This document shows, piece by piece, positions 8,694 to 15,993 of a stretch of DNA of 64,000 nucleotides. Numbering within the stretch: position 1 is the first letter of the stretch; the number at the start of each line of letters is the position of its first letter. Under the pieces are notes generated by a model. It did not search any database. It had not been told where the DNA came from and saw only the letters and a program-made list of their open reading frames with translations. Origin of the DNA: Thiogranum longum (GTDB lineage Bacteria; Pseudomonadota; Gammaproteobacteria; DSM-19610); assembly GCF_004339085.1 (NCBI RefSeq), contig NZ_SMFX01000001.1, forward strand, positions 1,067,227 to 1,131,226, read 5' to 3'. A program made the translations under genes and the position numbers.

Positions 8694-9672
8694 CTGCTTT
8701 TGCGAGACCAGTGTAACGTGCCAGTCCGTACAGGGCGGTGTGCTGTTCACAAATCACCTTGACCGGCATGGCTTCCAGTAGTGGTTGCATCCTTCCCTTG
8801 TCCATAAAGGCCTGCAAAAAGTAATTTTTTTTCAGCGCTGGCAATATCCTGGGTGCAATACCGCCGCCCAGAAATATACCGCCTGTGGCATTGAGCTTGA
8901 GCGCAAGGTTGCCCGCCTCACGGGCATAAAGCTCGACAAACCACGCCAGTGCTTCGGCACACAATGCATCATCACCGGCAAGGGCACGCTGGCTGATAGC
9001 CGCTGCGGTATCCTGTTGTGGATCATCGAGCCAGCCCGGCGTTGTCGCGGCCTGGCTGTCCAGCAGGTAGCGAAACAGTTCCACCAGCCCGGCTCCGGAC
9101 ACCGTCCGTTCCCAACTGACGTGACCATAGCGTGACTGCAGGGCCTGTAGCAGGCCTGTATCACGTTGAGTCTGTGCTGCAAAATCTGTATGTCCGCCTT
9201 CACAGGCAAAAGGGCGCCGCTGCGCCCCGTCGAAGGTCAGCCCGGCCTGCCCCAGCCCGGTACCGGCCGCGATGACAGCCTGGTTGCCCTGATTGCTGGC
9301 GTGTCCCGCCTGCAGTGTAACCAGTGAACTGTCATCAAGCGTATCGATCCCCCAGGCCAGCGCTTCAAGATCATTCAACAAGTGAACGTGAGGGATGCCA
9401 AGGGCTGTAGAGAGTTCGCTGGCAGACAGTTCCCACGGCAGATTGGTGGTTCGGCAACGGCCATTCACAACCGGCCCGGCCACACCAAACGCTGCCTGTT
9501 GCAGTTGCACTTGTGGATGGTCATGCAGAAAGGATTCGATGATCGGCAGCAGGCCATCAAAGTCGGGGCTGGCGTAGCGGGCGATATCGACAACACGGAA
9601 TCGACCGGCCCCCTGTTCGACTGTCGCAAGGCGCGTGTGAGTGCCGCCTATATCACCTGTCAGTATATTCAC
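8686..9672 (-). CDS. glk: Glucokinase
   Basis: ATP-dependent phosphorylation of glucose to glucose-6-phosphate. The 328-residue protein belongs to the bacterial glucokinase family rather than ROK, as it lacks the ROK cysteine cluster. The phosphate-binding loop reads LTGDIGGTHTRLA at the N-terminus. Sugar-site elements include LLNDLEALAWG, AAGTGLGQAGL and CEGGHTDFA, and the C-terminal IFLGGGIAPRIL matches the adenosine motif. The start codon is GTG. The gene is convergent with sspB (8-bp overlap) and divergent from the ANTAR regulator. Confidence 0.93.
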   Translation of the reverse strand: MNILTGDIGGTHTRLATVEQGAGRFRVVDIARYASPDFDGLLPIIESFLHDHPQVQLQQAAFGVAGPVVNGRCRTTNLPWELSASELSTALGIPHVHLLNDLEALAWGIDTLDDSSLVTLQAGHASNQGNQAVIAAGTGLGQAGLTFDGAQRRPFACEGGHTDFAAQTQRDTGLLQALQSRYGHVSWERTVSGAGLVELFRYLLDSQAATTPGWLDDPQQDTAAAISQRALAGDDALCAEALAWFVELYAREAGNLALKLNATGGIFLGGGIAPRILPALKKNYFLQAFMDKGRMQPLLEAMPVKVICEQHTALYGLARYTGLAKAAT

Positions 9673-9757
9673 GTGTATACTCCGCTTTGAAGGCCGAAGT
9701 GTATCTGATTACTGCCGGCTTTTGTTTTACGTTGATGTGATGTCTGGAGAGCCTGCC

Positions 9758-10429
9758 ATGAATGCGCCTTTAATACTGGTTGCCGACGACAACCCGGAAG
9801 ACCTGGATCTGCTTACCCTGGCTATGCAGGCCGCCGGTTTTGATGTTCTGCAGGCACACAATGGTGATGAGGCTGAAAAACTGGCACTCGAACACCACCC
9901 CGACCTCACCATTCTGGATCTGCGTATGCCGCTGAAAGACGGTTTTGAGGTGGCAGCCAGTTTGCGTAACGCCGGCTTGCCGTTTATTTCCCTCAGCTCC
10001 TATGGCGAGGAAGAAATGGTAGAGCGCGCCACTGACGCCGGTTCGTTGGCCTACCTGGTTAAACCGCTGGAGGCTGACCAGTTGGTGCCGGCTGTACAGG
10101 CTGCGCTACGCCGCGCCGATGACATGCGTCACATGAAAGAGTCCATGGAGCAGATGGACAAGGCTCTGTCGCAAAGTCGTGAAATCAGTATGGTGGTGGG
10201 TATCCTTATGGAGCGCTGTGGTTTCACCGCTATCCAGGCGTTTGACGCCATGCGCGATGAGGCGCGCTCCCAGCGGCGTAAGATTGCCGACGTCGCGCGC
10301 GAATATTTCAATGCCGCAGAAGCCCTGCATGGCATGACCCGCAACATAGCCGAGCGGGCCCGCGAGAAGGCCCAGCGAAGCCAGACAAAACGTCCGCCAA
10401 AGCGCGGCCCGGCGCGGATTATCTCCTGA
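9758..10429 (+). CDS. Response regulator with C-terminal ANTAR (RNA-binding) domain
   Basis: Predicted transcription antiterminator of the AmiR/NasT type. The ATG at 9758 has a GGAG site and begins the receiver domain; the longer frame upstream is not conserved-looking. The receiver has acidic pocket ADDN, phospho-acceptor Asp54 (ILDLRMP) and the VKP lysine. A short coiled linker leads to the ANTAR helices at about residues 140-190 (SMVVGILMERCGFTAIQAFD, then IADVAREYF). A basic, proline-rich tail (KRPPKRGPARIIS) ends the 223-residue protein. ANTAR proteins bind paired RNA hexaloop hairpins in nascent transcripts. No partner kinase lies beside it, so its signal and targets are unknown. Confidence 0.9.
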   Translation: MNAPLILVADDNPEDLDLLTLAMQAAGFDVLQAHNGDEAEKLALEHHPDLTILDLRMPLKDGFEVAASLRNAGLPFISLSSYGEEEMVERATDAGSLAYLVKPLEADQLVPAVQAALRRADDMRHMKESMEQMDKALSQSREISMVVGILMERCGFTAIQAFDAMRDEARSQRRKIADVAREYFNAAEALHGMTRNIAERAREKAQRSQTKRPPKRGPARIIS

Positions 10430-10475
10430 CCGGATTGCCTTTAAGGGGCATCCGTTATATCCTGCGCGGCTTCCC

Positions 10476-10566
10476 GGAGGGGTGTCCGAGTGGTTGAAGG
10501 AGCACGCCTGGAAAGTGTGTATACGGTAATACCGTATCGAGGGTTCGAATCCCTCCTCCTCCGCCA
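10476..10566 (+). tRNA. tRNA-Ser (anticodon GGA)
   Basis: A complete class II tRNA of 91 nt including an encoded CCA. The acceptor stem GGAGGGG pairs with CTCCTCC (one G-U pair) before discriminator G. The anticodon loop CTGGAAA gives anticodon GGA (codons UCC/UCU). A long variable arm contains the ATACGGTAATACCGTAT hairpin, as expected for serine tRNAs, and the T-arm is GAGGGTTCGAATCCCTC. An integrase remnant begins 6 bp past its end, which marks it as an integration site. Confidence 0.97.
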
Positions 10567-10572
10567 TTAAAA

Positions 10573-10839
10573 TCAAGTAATATACTGATTCGCCGATCTG
10601 AACAACGATGTTTTTCCAGCAGTGCCCCAACGCTCAATCGCCTTCTCCCCTGCATCCAGTGCATCGTCAGAAATGAATCGGCTATAGGTTCTTGCAGTGA
10701 AGGTCCAATCGGTATGTCCCATCTGCATCGCTACCCGTTTGGATAATTCTCCCGCCATCAACATCATCGAAGCGAGGGTGTGGCGCACCAATTGCGTGGA
10801 CTTCCCCCGGTATACCGGTATAGAAGACGCCTCCGGCCT
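10573..10839 (-). pseudogene. Truncated tyrosine recombinase (phage-type integrase), C-terminal fragment
   Basis: The open stretch encodes only the end of a tyrosine recombinase. It contains QLVRHTLASMMLMAGE, then VAMQMGHTDWTFTARTYSRF. The box II arginine (RH), the LGH-type histidine (MGH) and the nucleophilic tyrosine (TYS) are visible. The usual histidine of the HxLR motif is Gln. About 85 codons remain out of roughly 300-400. An in-frame stop lies immediately upstream (10840-10842), and there is no convincing start. The fragment points at the tRNA-Ser gene 6 bp away, the standard position for an island integrase. It is a decayed scar. Confidence 0.8.
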
Positions 10840-10958
10840 CTATTCTTAACTCAACCGTCCGTGGACACGGGGTAAAACCCCAGACGGTCGGCTGAGCTAA
10901 AGCTGAGTGCCGATTCACACTACGAACCGCATATTCCTGAATAAGTTACCCAAGGGAC

Positions 10959-10989
10959 TTGACATGGAGTTGACTCCAGGCTTTAGGCT
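10959..10989 (+). promoter_or_regulatory. MerR-type promoter: TTGACA, 19-bp spacer, TAGGCT, with operator dyad
   Basis: The -35 box TTGACA (10959-10964) and -10 box TAGGCT (10984-10989) are 19 bp apart, longer than the usual 17. This spacing is the hallmark of promoters activated by MerR-family untwisting. The spacer holds a perfect dyad: TGGAGT (10965-10970), two bases, ACTCCA (10973-10978). It resembles ZntR/CadR-type operators. It faces the metal/thiol operon that starts at 11077 or 11274, whose last gene encodes a MerR regulator. Confidence 0.75.
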
Positions 10990-11024
10990 GTCTCTCGGCG
11001 GGTATTTTTCTGAATCAGTTGTTG

Positions 11025-11046
11025 AACCTGGAGGGTACTCCAGGTT
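11025..11046 (+). promoter_or_regulatory. Second operator-like perfect dyad (9-bp arms)
   Basis: AACCTGGAG (11025-11033) and CTCCAGGTT (11038-11046) form a perfect inverted repeat around GGTA. They share the GGAG/CTCC core with the dyad 50 bp upstream. A TTGAAC at 11022-11027 could be a -35 box, but the matching -10 position is poor. It could be a second regulator site, or a small hairpin in the leader of the transcript from the upstream promoter. Confidence 0.6.
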
Positions 11047-11076
11047 GTCACAGTGTGAGTAAAGTGGAATGTGGTC

Positions 11077-11235
11077 ATGAACAGACTGAGCAAACAAACG
11101 GATATGAGAGCCGCAAAAGTTATTGCCGGGCCAGCGTCCGCTATCGCCGTCAAGGCTGGTGTACAGATCCCGATCGTCAGCAATTTGCACGGTCGCCAGG
11201 ACAGTAGCGACTACCGCGCCCGGCTGATTCTGTAA
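11077..11235 (+). CDS. Possible small leader protein of the metal operon (52 aa), unrecognised
   Basis: A 52-codon frame from ATG to TAA lies between the MerR-type operators and the first HMA gene. The product begins MNRLSKQTDMRAAKVIAG and has neither a cysteine motif nor a clear membrane segment. The ribosome site is weak (GTGGAA). It may be a small protein, a leader peptide, or a chance frame in untranslated leader. I do not recognise it. Confidence 0.3.
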   Translation: MNRLSKQTDMRAAKVIAGPASAIAVKAGVQIPIVSNLHGRQDSSDYRARLIL

Positions 11236-11273
11236 TGGCATTTGTGAACGTTGAATTACATCGAGGTGGAACC

Positions 11274-11588
11274 ATGAAGAAAGTAATCGCCACCATGTTG
11301 TTGAGTATAGTCTGGAGCGCTGCGACGCTCGCGGCCGGCATCGAGTACCGGATGCGTGTCGATGGTCTGGCCTGTCCCTATTGTGCTTACGGGATTGAAA
11401 AGAAGCTGAAGGCGATTGACGGCGTTGAGAAGATCGACGTCAATCTCAACGCCGGGTTGGTCGTTGTGGACGTGGCCGAAGGCGTCGAGTTGACAGGGTC
11501 GCAGATGAAAACGCTGTTTCAGGATGCCGGCTTTACCTACCGCAGCATGACGGTGAAGCCGCTTGAAGAGGGGGCGAAAAATGAATGA
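11274..11588 (+). CDS. Periplasmic heavy-metal-associated (HMA) protein, MerP-like
   Basis: A 104-residue secreted metallochaperone-like protein. A signal peptide (MKKVIATMLLSIVWSAATLA) precedes one HMA ferredoxin-like domain with the soft-metal site GLACPYCAYGIEKKL (Cys34, Cys37). The PYC insert and the AYGIEKKL helix differ from classical MerP (GMTCxxC). The ATG at 11274 is chosen because it follows GAGGTGGA and directly begins the signal peptide. Its stop overlaps the start of the next gene (MerT-like). A close paralogue with CPFC lies on the other side of that gene. It probably binds thiophilic metal in the periplasm and passes it to the membrane partner; the metal is unknown. Confidence 0.85.
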   Translation: MKKVIATMLLSIVWSAATLAAGIEYRMRVDGLACPYCAYGIEKKLKAIDGVEKIDVNLNAGLVVVDVAEGVELTGSQMKTLFQDAGFTYRSMTVKPLEEGAKNE

Positions 11589-11982
11589 TGCAACGACCCG
11601 GGGTACTTCGGCCCTGAAAACCACCTGGCTGACACTGTTTGCCTCTACCGGCACACTGGTTTGTTGTGCGCTGCCCATCATTTTTGTATCACTGGGTTTT
11701 GGATCAACAGTCGCAGCACTGACCAGCAGTTTTCCACTGCTGATCACGCTCAGTCTGCACAAGACCTGGGTGTTTGCTTTCTCGGGCGCGATGCTGGTCT
11801 TGTCCGGTTGGCTTATGTACCGGCCTGCAAGAACCTGCCCGACTGATCCTGAACTGGGCCAGTTATGCAATACGACCCAGAAGTGGAACCGGCGACTTTA
11901 CTGGTCCTCCGTTGTCATCTGGTGTATCGGTTTTTTTGCAGCGTTCCTCGCTTTACCATTACGCATCTGGATGGGTCTCTGA
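11581..11982 (+). CDS. MerT-like three-helix inner-membrane metal transport protein
   Basis: A 133-residue membrane protein with three predicted helices. Helix 1 carries a vicinal cysteine pair (TLVCCALPIIF, Cys28-Cys29). Two more cysteines (Cys86, Cys96) sit in the loop between helices 2 and 3. This is the same cysteine layout as MerT, which relays Hg(II) from MerP to the cytoplasm, although the sequence is not a close MerT match. It overlaps the upstream HMA gene by 8 bp and lies between two HMA genes. Transport of mercury or another soft metal is inferred, not proven. Confidence 0.75.
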   Translation: MNDATTRGTSALKTTWLTLFASTGTLVCCALPIIFVSLGFGSTVAALTSSFPLLITLSLHKTWVFAFSGAMLVLSGWLMYRPARTCPTDPELGQLCNTTQKWNRRLYWSSVVIWCIGFFAAFLALPLRIWMGL

Positions 11983-12006
11983 AATCGTTAAAAGGAGAAT
12001 CCTGCA

Positions 12007-12327
12007 ATGAAAATAATCCGTCATAGTATCGCTGCGCTAACATTGCTGTTTCTGATACCCATCGCTCAAGCATCAGGGCCATCATACGCCCTTCAGGTGG
12101 ACGGCTTGGCCTGTCCGTTCTGTGCCTATGGCATCGAGAAGAAGTTGAGTTCTATCGAAGGTGTTGACGACATCCAGGTCGATATCAAGAAGGGCGAGGT
12201 CATTGTGATCATGACTGAAGGTGTCCCTCTCGCTGAAGGTCTTGCACGCGAGAAGGTCAAGGATGCGGGCTTTACCCTGCGTGCTTTTTCTCAACGTAAT
12301 GGGGAGAAACGTCATGAACCCGAATAG
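12007..12327 (+). CDS. Second periplasmic HMA protein (paralogue of the MerP-like protein)
   Basis: A 106-residue secreted protein with a signal peptide (MKIIRHSIAALTLLFLIPIAQA) and one HMA domain whose site is GLACPFCAYGIEKKL (Cys36, Cys39). It matches the paralogue at 11274 almost residue for residue across the metal loop and first helix but diverges in the rest of the domain. It starts after AAAGGAGAA. Its last 14 bp overlap the next gene. Two different HMA chaperones around one MerT-like protein suggest non-equivalent roles, for example import and export or two redox states. Confidence 0.85.
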   Translation: MKIIRHSIAALTLLFLIPIAQASGPSYALQVDGLACPFCAYGIEKKLSSIEGVDDIQVDIKKGEVIVIMTEGVPLAEGLAREKVKDAGFTLRAFSQRNGEKRHEPE

Positions 12328-13243
12328 CGGCCACCACGTCTTCCGTAGAGTTTTTACTGCCTTAGCCCTAGTTGGGGGGAGTGTGGTGATTGGTATGGGA
12401 AGCGCCTGGAGCGCTCCAGTTACGTTCAATACCGCATTACCCGTTGCAAAAAATGAGTTCCTGGTACGCGAGCAGTTTATTATTAATAAGTCCGACGACG
12501 ATCCAGGCAACCTGAATCGGGACCGCACAGCGAAAGCGGCCGTGTCGGTACTCGGTTATGGCGTCAGCGGCAAGCTCGCACTGTTTGGTGTACTGCCTTA
12601 TCGCGACAATGAACTGAAACTGACGGTCGCCGGTCAGCGCGTATCGCGCAGTGCCAGTGGCTTCGGCGACCTCACGGTATTTGGCCGCTACACGCTGGTA
12701 CAGCGGGATCGGCGAGGGCGTAATTTTCGCATCGCTCCGTTTGCCGGTATCAAGGCGCCCACGGGAGACGACGACAAGCGGGATTCCATGAGTGTGTTAC
12801 CCCCGAGCGTTCAGGTCGGTTCAGGTTCATGGGATCCGTTAGTCGGTGTGGTGAGCACTTATCAAACACTGGATTACCAGATTGACGGCCAGTTCAGCTA
12901 TCAGATGAATAACGAGGCAAACGACTTTGAGGCCGGTGATGTGGCACGGCTCGACGGCTCCTTGCAGTATCGCTTGTGGCCGCGAACGCTGGGCAGTGGT
13001 GTGCCTGCGTTTTTCTACGGTGTCATTGAGGCCAACCTGATTCATCAACAGAAGAACCAGGTCAATGGTCAGTCAAATCCCGATTCCGGCGGCACCCGGC
13101 TGTTTCTGACGCCGGGTATACAATATGTCACCCGGCGCTGGATTGCCGAGACAGCCATACAGGTTCCCGTGGTACAGAACCTCAACGGCGATGCCCTGGA
13201 AAATGACTACATCGCGCGGATCAGCGTCCGCTTCAATTTCTGA
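12314..13243 (+). CDS. Outer-membrane beta-barrel protein, MetA-pathway/'transporter' family
   Basis: A 309-residue exported protein with a signal peptide ending WSA. It then has an even pattern of amphipathic strands and a terminal aromatic residue (RISVRFNF), as in outer-membrane barrels. The pattern (FGVLPYRDNEL, SGFGDLTVFGRYTL, APFAGIKAPTGDDD, DPLVGVVSTYQTLDYQIDG) matches the putative phenol-degradation MetA/'transporter' family, often found beside metal-resistance genes. The substrate is unknown. The ATG at 12314 overlaps the end of the HMA gene, showing translational coupling. Confidence 0.75.
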   Translation: MNPNSGHHVFRRVFTALALVGGSVVIGMGSAWSAPVTFNTALPVAKNEFLVREQFIINKSDDDPGNLNRDRTAKAAVSVLGYGVSGKLALFGVLPYRDNELKLTVAGQRVSRSASGFGDLTVFGRYTLVQRDRRGRNFRIAPFAGIKAPTGDDDKRDSMSVLPPSVQVGSGSWDPLVGVVSTYQTLDYQIDGQFSYQMNNEANDFEAGDVARLDGSLQYRLWPRTLGSGVPAFFYGVIEANLIHQQKNQVNGQSNPDSGGTRLFLTPGIQYVTRRWIAETAIQVPVVQNLNGDALENDYIARISVRFNF

Positions 13244-13267
13244 GTGAGCCGGGAGAAGGTGGCCATC

Positions 13268-14245
13268 ATGGGAAAAAAGATTTTGAAAGCACTGGGTGGG
13301 GTCACCGTCTTGCTGTTGGGACTGGCAGTGATTGTCTGGCTGGTCTGGATACCCTCAGCGCAGGAACCCGGTTATGTGTTTGTCGCGTCCTGGGGCGAAC
13401 CGGGCGCCGCACCCGGTCAGTTTCACGATCCGACCGGGATTGAGGTCACGGCTACCGAAGTCTTCGTCAGTGATGCGCGCAATGCCCGCATCCAGGTGTT
13501 CAATTTCGACGGGCACTTCAAACGCCAGTTCGGGACCAAAGGTGATGAGCCGGGACAACTGGGCCGTCCCATGAACCTCAGCATCGCCGGTGATGAGTTA
13601 TATGTGGCTGATTACTGGAACGACCGTATTCAGGTATTCAGCCTGGATGGCGTACAGCGTCGCAGCATCGGCAAGGCAGGAAAGGGTCCCGGTGAGTTCA
13701 ACGCGCCGGGTGGCGTGGCGGTGGCCGTCAATGGCGACCTGTATGTCGCCGATTTTTATGGCCAGCGTATTCAGCAGCTTCACGCCGACGGTGCTTTCGT
13801 CAGACAGTGGGGTCAAACCGGCAAGGTTGGCATTCGGGCGGGTGAGTTCAATTACCCGACCGATGTGGCACTGGCGGACGACGGAACCCTGTACGTGGCA
13901 GATGGCTACAACGACCGGATTCAGGTGTTCAGCCCGGATGGCAGTTTCTTGCTCAAGTGGGGTGGGCCTTTCGGTATGAACATCTTCGGACCTTTCAACG
14001 GCTGGTTTGCTACTGTCACCGGAATAACGATAGATCGCAGTGGTAACGTCTTAGTGGCCGACTTCTACAACAATCGGGTGCAGAAGTTTTCACCTGATGG
14101 CACTTTCCTGTCGACGTTCGGTAACAAGGGTACGGGGCCAGGCCAGTTCGAAAAGGCAATTGCGGTCGCAGTAGCACGCGATGGCACTGTTTTTGTGGCC
14201 GATTTTGCCAATAACCGCATTCAGAAATGGAGGCCAAAGCCATAA
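13268..14245 (+). CDS. Membrane-anchored NHL-repeat beta-propeller protein
   Basis: A 325-residue protein with a single N-terminal membrane helix (about residues 7-27) and then about six NHL repeats forming a beta-propeller. Repeats carry the motif GEF..P.gva.....lyVaDf.nnRIQvF, seen at LYVADYWNDRIQVF, LYVADFYGQRIQQL, LYVADGYNDRIQVF, VLVADFYNNRVQKF and VFVADFANNRIQKW. The propeller would face the periplasm. NHL propellers bind protein or ligand partners; its role in this metal/thiol operon is unknown. ATG 13268 is preferred over the GTG at 13244 because GGGAGAAGG lies upstream of it. Confidence 0.85.
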   Translation: MGKKILKALGGVTVLLLGLAVIVWLVWIPSAQEPGYVFVASWGEPGAAPGQFHDPTGIEVTATEVFVSDARNARIQVFNFDGHFKRQFGTKGDEPGQLGRPMNLSIAGDELYVADYWNDRIQVFSLDGVQRRSIGKAGKGPGEFNAPGGVAVAVNGDLYVADFYGQRIQQLHADGAFVRQWGQTGKVGIRAGEFNYPTDVALADDGTLYVADGYNDRIQVFSPDGSFLLKWGGPFGMNIFGPFNGWFATVTGITIDRSGNVLVADFYNNRVQKFSPDGTFLSTFGNKGTGPGQFEKAIAVAVARDGTVFVADFANNRIQKWRPKP

Positions 14246-14270
14246 ACCCTTTAACCATCGGAGAGTCACT

Positions 14271-14354
14271 ATGCTACGAGGTTTATTGATAACACTCGTG
14301 CTTGTTGTATGGAGATCGCACACCGGGTCGATCCATTTTCAGTTATATATGTAG
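14271..14354 (+). pseudogene. Short signal-peptide-like frame, probably a gene remnant
   Basis: A good ribosome site (GGAGAG) precedes an ATG opening MLRGLLITLVLVVW, which looks like the start of a secreted protein. The frame ends after 27 codons and no homologous continuation is visible in the other frames before the thioredoxin gene at 14402. It is best read as the broken start of a lost periplasmic gene in the operon, though a real micropeptide is possible. Confidence 0.4.
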
Positions 14355-14401
14355 AGTGAATAACCGGCAGGAAGAACGATATCTTCGGAGATGAAAGATT
14401 T

Positions 14402-14686
14402 ATGAGCATTAAAGTGGAAGTATTTTCTTCCCCCGGTTGCAGCAAGTGCGGGCATGCAAAGGAGGCGCTGCGTAAACTTGTTGATGAACTGGGTGGAGAT
14501 AAAATCGATTGGCGTGAAGTCAACATTCTGGATGAACTGGACTACGCAGTCGAGCTAGGTGTCCTGTCGACACCAGCTATCGCGATCAATGGTGAATTGC
14601 TCTTTTCCGGATTGCCGTCGGTGCGTAAATTACGTGCGGCATTGGAAACCCGGCTTGGGGTCGATGCCAAGCGAGAGCAGGCATGA
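14402..14686 (+). CDS. Small thioredoxin-like redox protein (CSKC)
   Basis: A 94-residue cytoplasmic thioredoxin/glutaredoxin-fold protein of the small-thioredoxin type. The active site is SSPGCSKCGHA (Cys13, Cys16) near the end of the first strand, followed later by the cis-proline loop STPAIAINGELLFSG. No signal peptide is present. It overlaps the double CcdA gene in an ATGA, so the two are coupled. In known systems a cytoplasmic thioredoxin feeds electrons to CcdA/DsbD, so this is a plausible dedicated electron donor. Confidence 0.88.
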   Translation: MSIKVEVFSSPGCSKCGHAKEALRKLVDELGGDKIDWREVNILDELDYAVELGVLSTPAIAINGELLFSGLPSVRKLRAALETRLGVDAKREQA

Positions 14687-15987
14687 CAACCTTACTGCTT
14701 ACCAGTGCCGCCCTGCTGGGTTTGCTGGCATTTTTTGAGCCTTGTACGATCGCGACGCATACGCTGTTTTCCGTGCGTGCGCACCAACGGGCGGGTCGTC
14801 ACTGTTGCCAGAATCTCCTGACGGTCTGGCTGTCCCGCGTGGCACTGTTGGTCGTCTTGTTCGTCGTCATCGTGCTGGTAACGGAGCCACCGGTTTGGGG
14901 AGCCTGGTTACCCAGCATCATTCTGAGCGCCATTGCGCTTGTCTACATTGTCTCTCGCTTTATGTACATCCCGATACCCCACCTGGCATTTTTCCGCGTA
15001 CTGCCGGCGGGAAAGTCGTTGCCGTTTGCGGTACAACTCGGGATGACCTTGCCGGCATGCACGATTCCGCTGTTTGCGGTGGTCGCCGGTATTGCGGCCA
15101 CCGTGGATTCGGTTGCGTTTGCCGCTTTGGCGGGGCTGCTGTTTGGTAGCCTGTTTACGCTGCCCATGGTTGTCACCGCCTGGCTCGGGTTACACGAGGA
15201 TGGCCGTGAGTTACTTAACCGCGCCGCCCAGGGTAGTCCTTACCTGACAGCCGTCCTGCTGTTTGGTGTCGCCTTGTATCTACTCATACCGTCGTTGGGT
15301 GTCGATACAGACATGCTCAAGGCAACACTTCAGCACGCCAGTTGGGCAGGTATCGGTCTCAGTTTTTTGGCGGGTTTTATTTTCAGCTTTAACCCGGTGT
15401 CTTTTGCCTCTATCCCGGTGATGCTCGCCTATGTGACCAAGGCCCATGAAGAACGCCGCGCCGTCTTGATGGGGGGTGCTTTCGTTGCAGGCATGATTGT
15501 GACACATGTCGTACTCGGCGTGACGGCCGCGCTGGGCGGTGAGTGGGTACAGCACGTGATGGGAAGAGCGTGGGGGTTGTTTCTGGGGCCCTTGCTGATT
15601 GTTCTCGGTCTTGTCTGGCCGGGCTGGATCAAGGTGCGACTACCCTGGATTGCGGTGCGCGGCCGTAAGGTTCCGGGGCTTTGGGGTGCCTTTCTACTGG
15701 GGATTCCTTTCTCGGTAGCGGTGTGTCCATTCTGTGCACCCGCGCTGTTGGTCGCACTTACCGCGAGTGCAGCGATCGGTTCGGTGCCTTTCGCGTTCGC
15801 GCTTCTACTGGCATTTGCTGTGGGGCGCACCATTCCCGTTCTATTGGGTGCCTGGAGTATGGGATGGCTGGAATCATTGCAGCTGATTTCGCAACACCAG
15901 AGAGGATTTGAAATCCTTGCGGGTGTGACGCTGATTCTGACCGGGCTTTATCTGCTCAACGAATACCTGTTCATCATAAAATATTGA
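14683..15987 (+). CDS. Double-length CcdA/DsbD-type membrane thiol transporter (tandem fusion)
   Basis: A 434-residue polytopic membrane protein that reads as two CcdA-like halves in tandem. Half 1 (about residues 1-205) keeps the paired redox cysteines: FFEPCTIATHTL (Cys21) and LPACTIPLFAV (Cys126). Half 2 (about 222-434) has FSFNPVSFASIPV where the first cysteine should be (now Val239). Its second site has become a CxxC (VCPFCAPALL, Cys348 and Cys351). CcdA proteins carry reducing equivalents from cytoplasmic thioredoxin to periplasmic thiols. Partners in this operon would be the small thioredoxin inside, and the HMA or other periplasmic cysteine proteins outside. The fusion is unusual. Confidence 0.8.
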   Translation: MTTLLLTSAALLGLLAFFEPCTIATHTLFSVRAHQRAGRHCCQNLLTVWLSRVALLVVLFVVIVLVTEPPVWGAWLPSIILSAIALVYIVSRFMYIPIPHLAFFRVLPAGKSLPFAVQLGMTLPACTIPLFAVVAGIAATVDSVAFAALAGLLFGSLFTLPMVVTAWLGLHEDGRELLNRAAQGSPYLTAVLLFGVALYLLIPSLGVDTDMLKATLQHASWAGIGLSFLAGFIFSFNPVSFASIPVMLAYVTKAHEERRAVLMGGAFVAGMIVTHVVLGVTAALGGEWVQHVMGRAWGLFLGPLLIVLGLVWPGWIKVRLPWIAVRGRKVPGLWGAFLLGIPFSVAVCPFCAPALLVALTASAAIGSVPFAFALLLAFAVGRTIPVLLGAWSMGWLESLQLISQHQRGFEILAGVTLILTGLYLLNEYLFIIKY

Positions 15988-15993
15988 GGCGCT

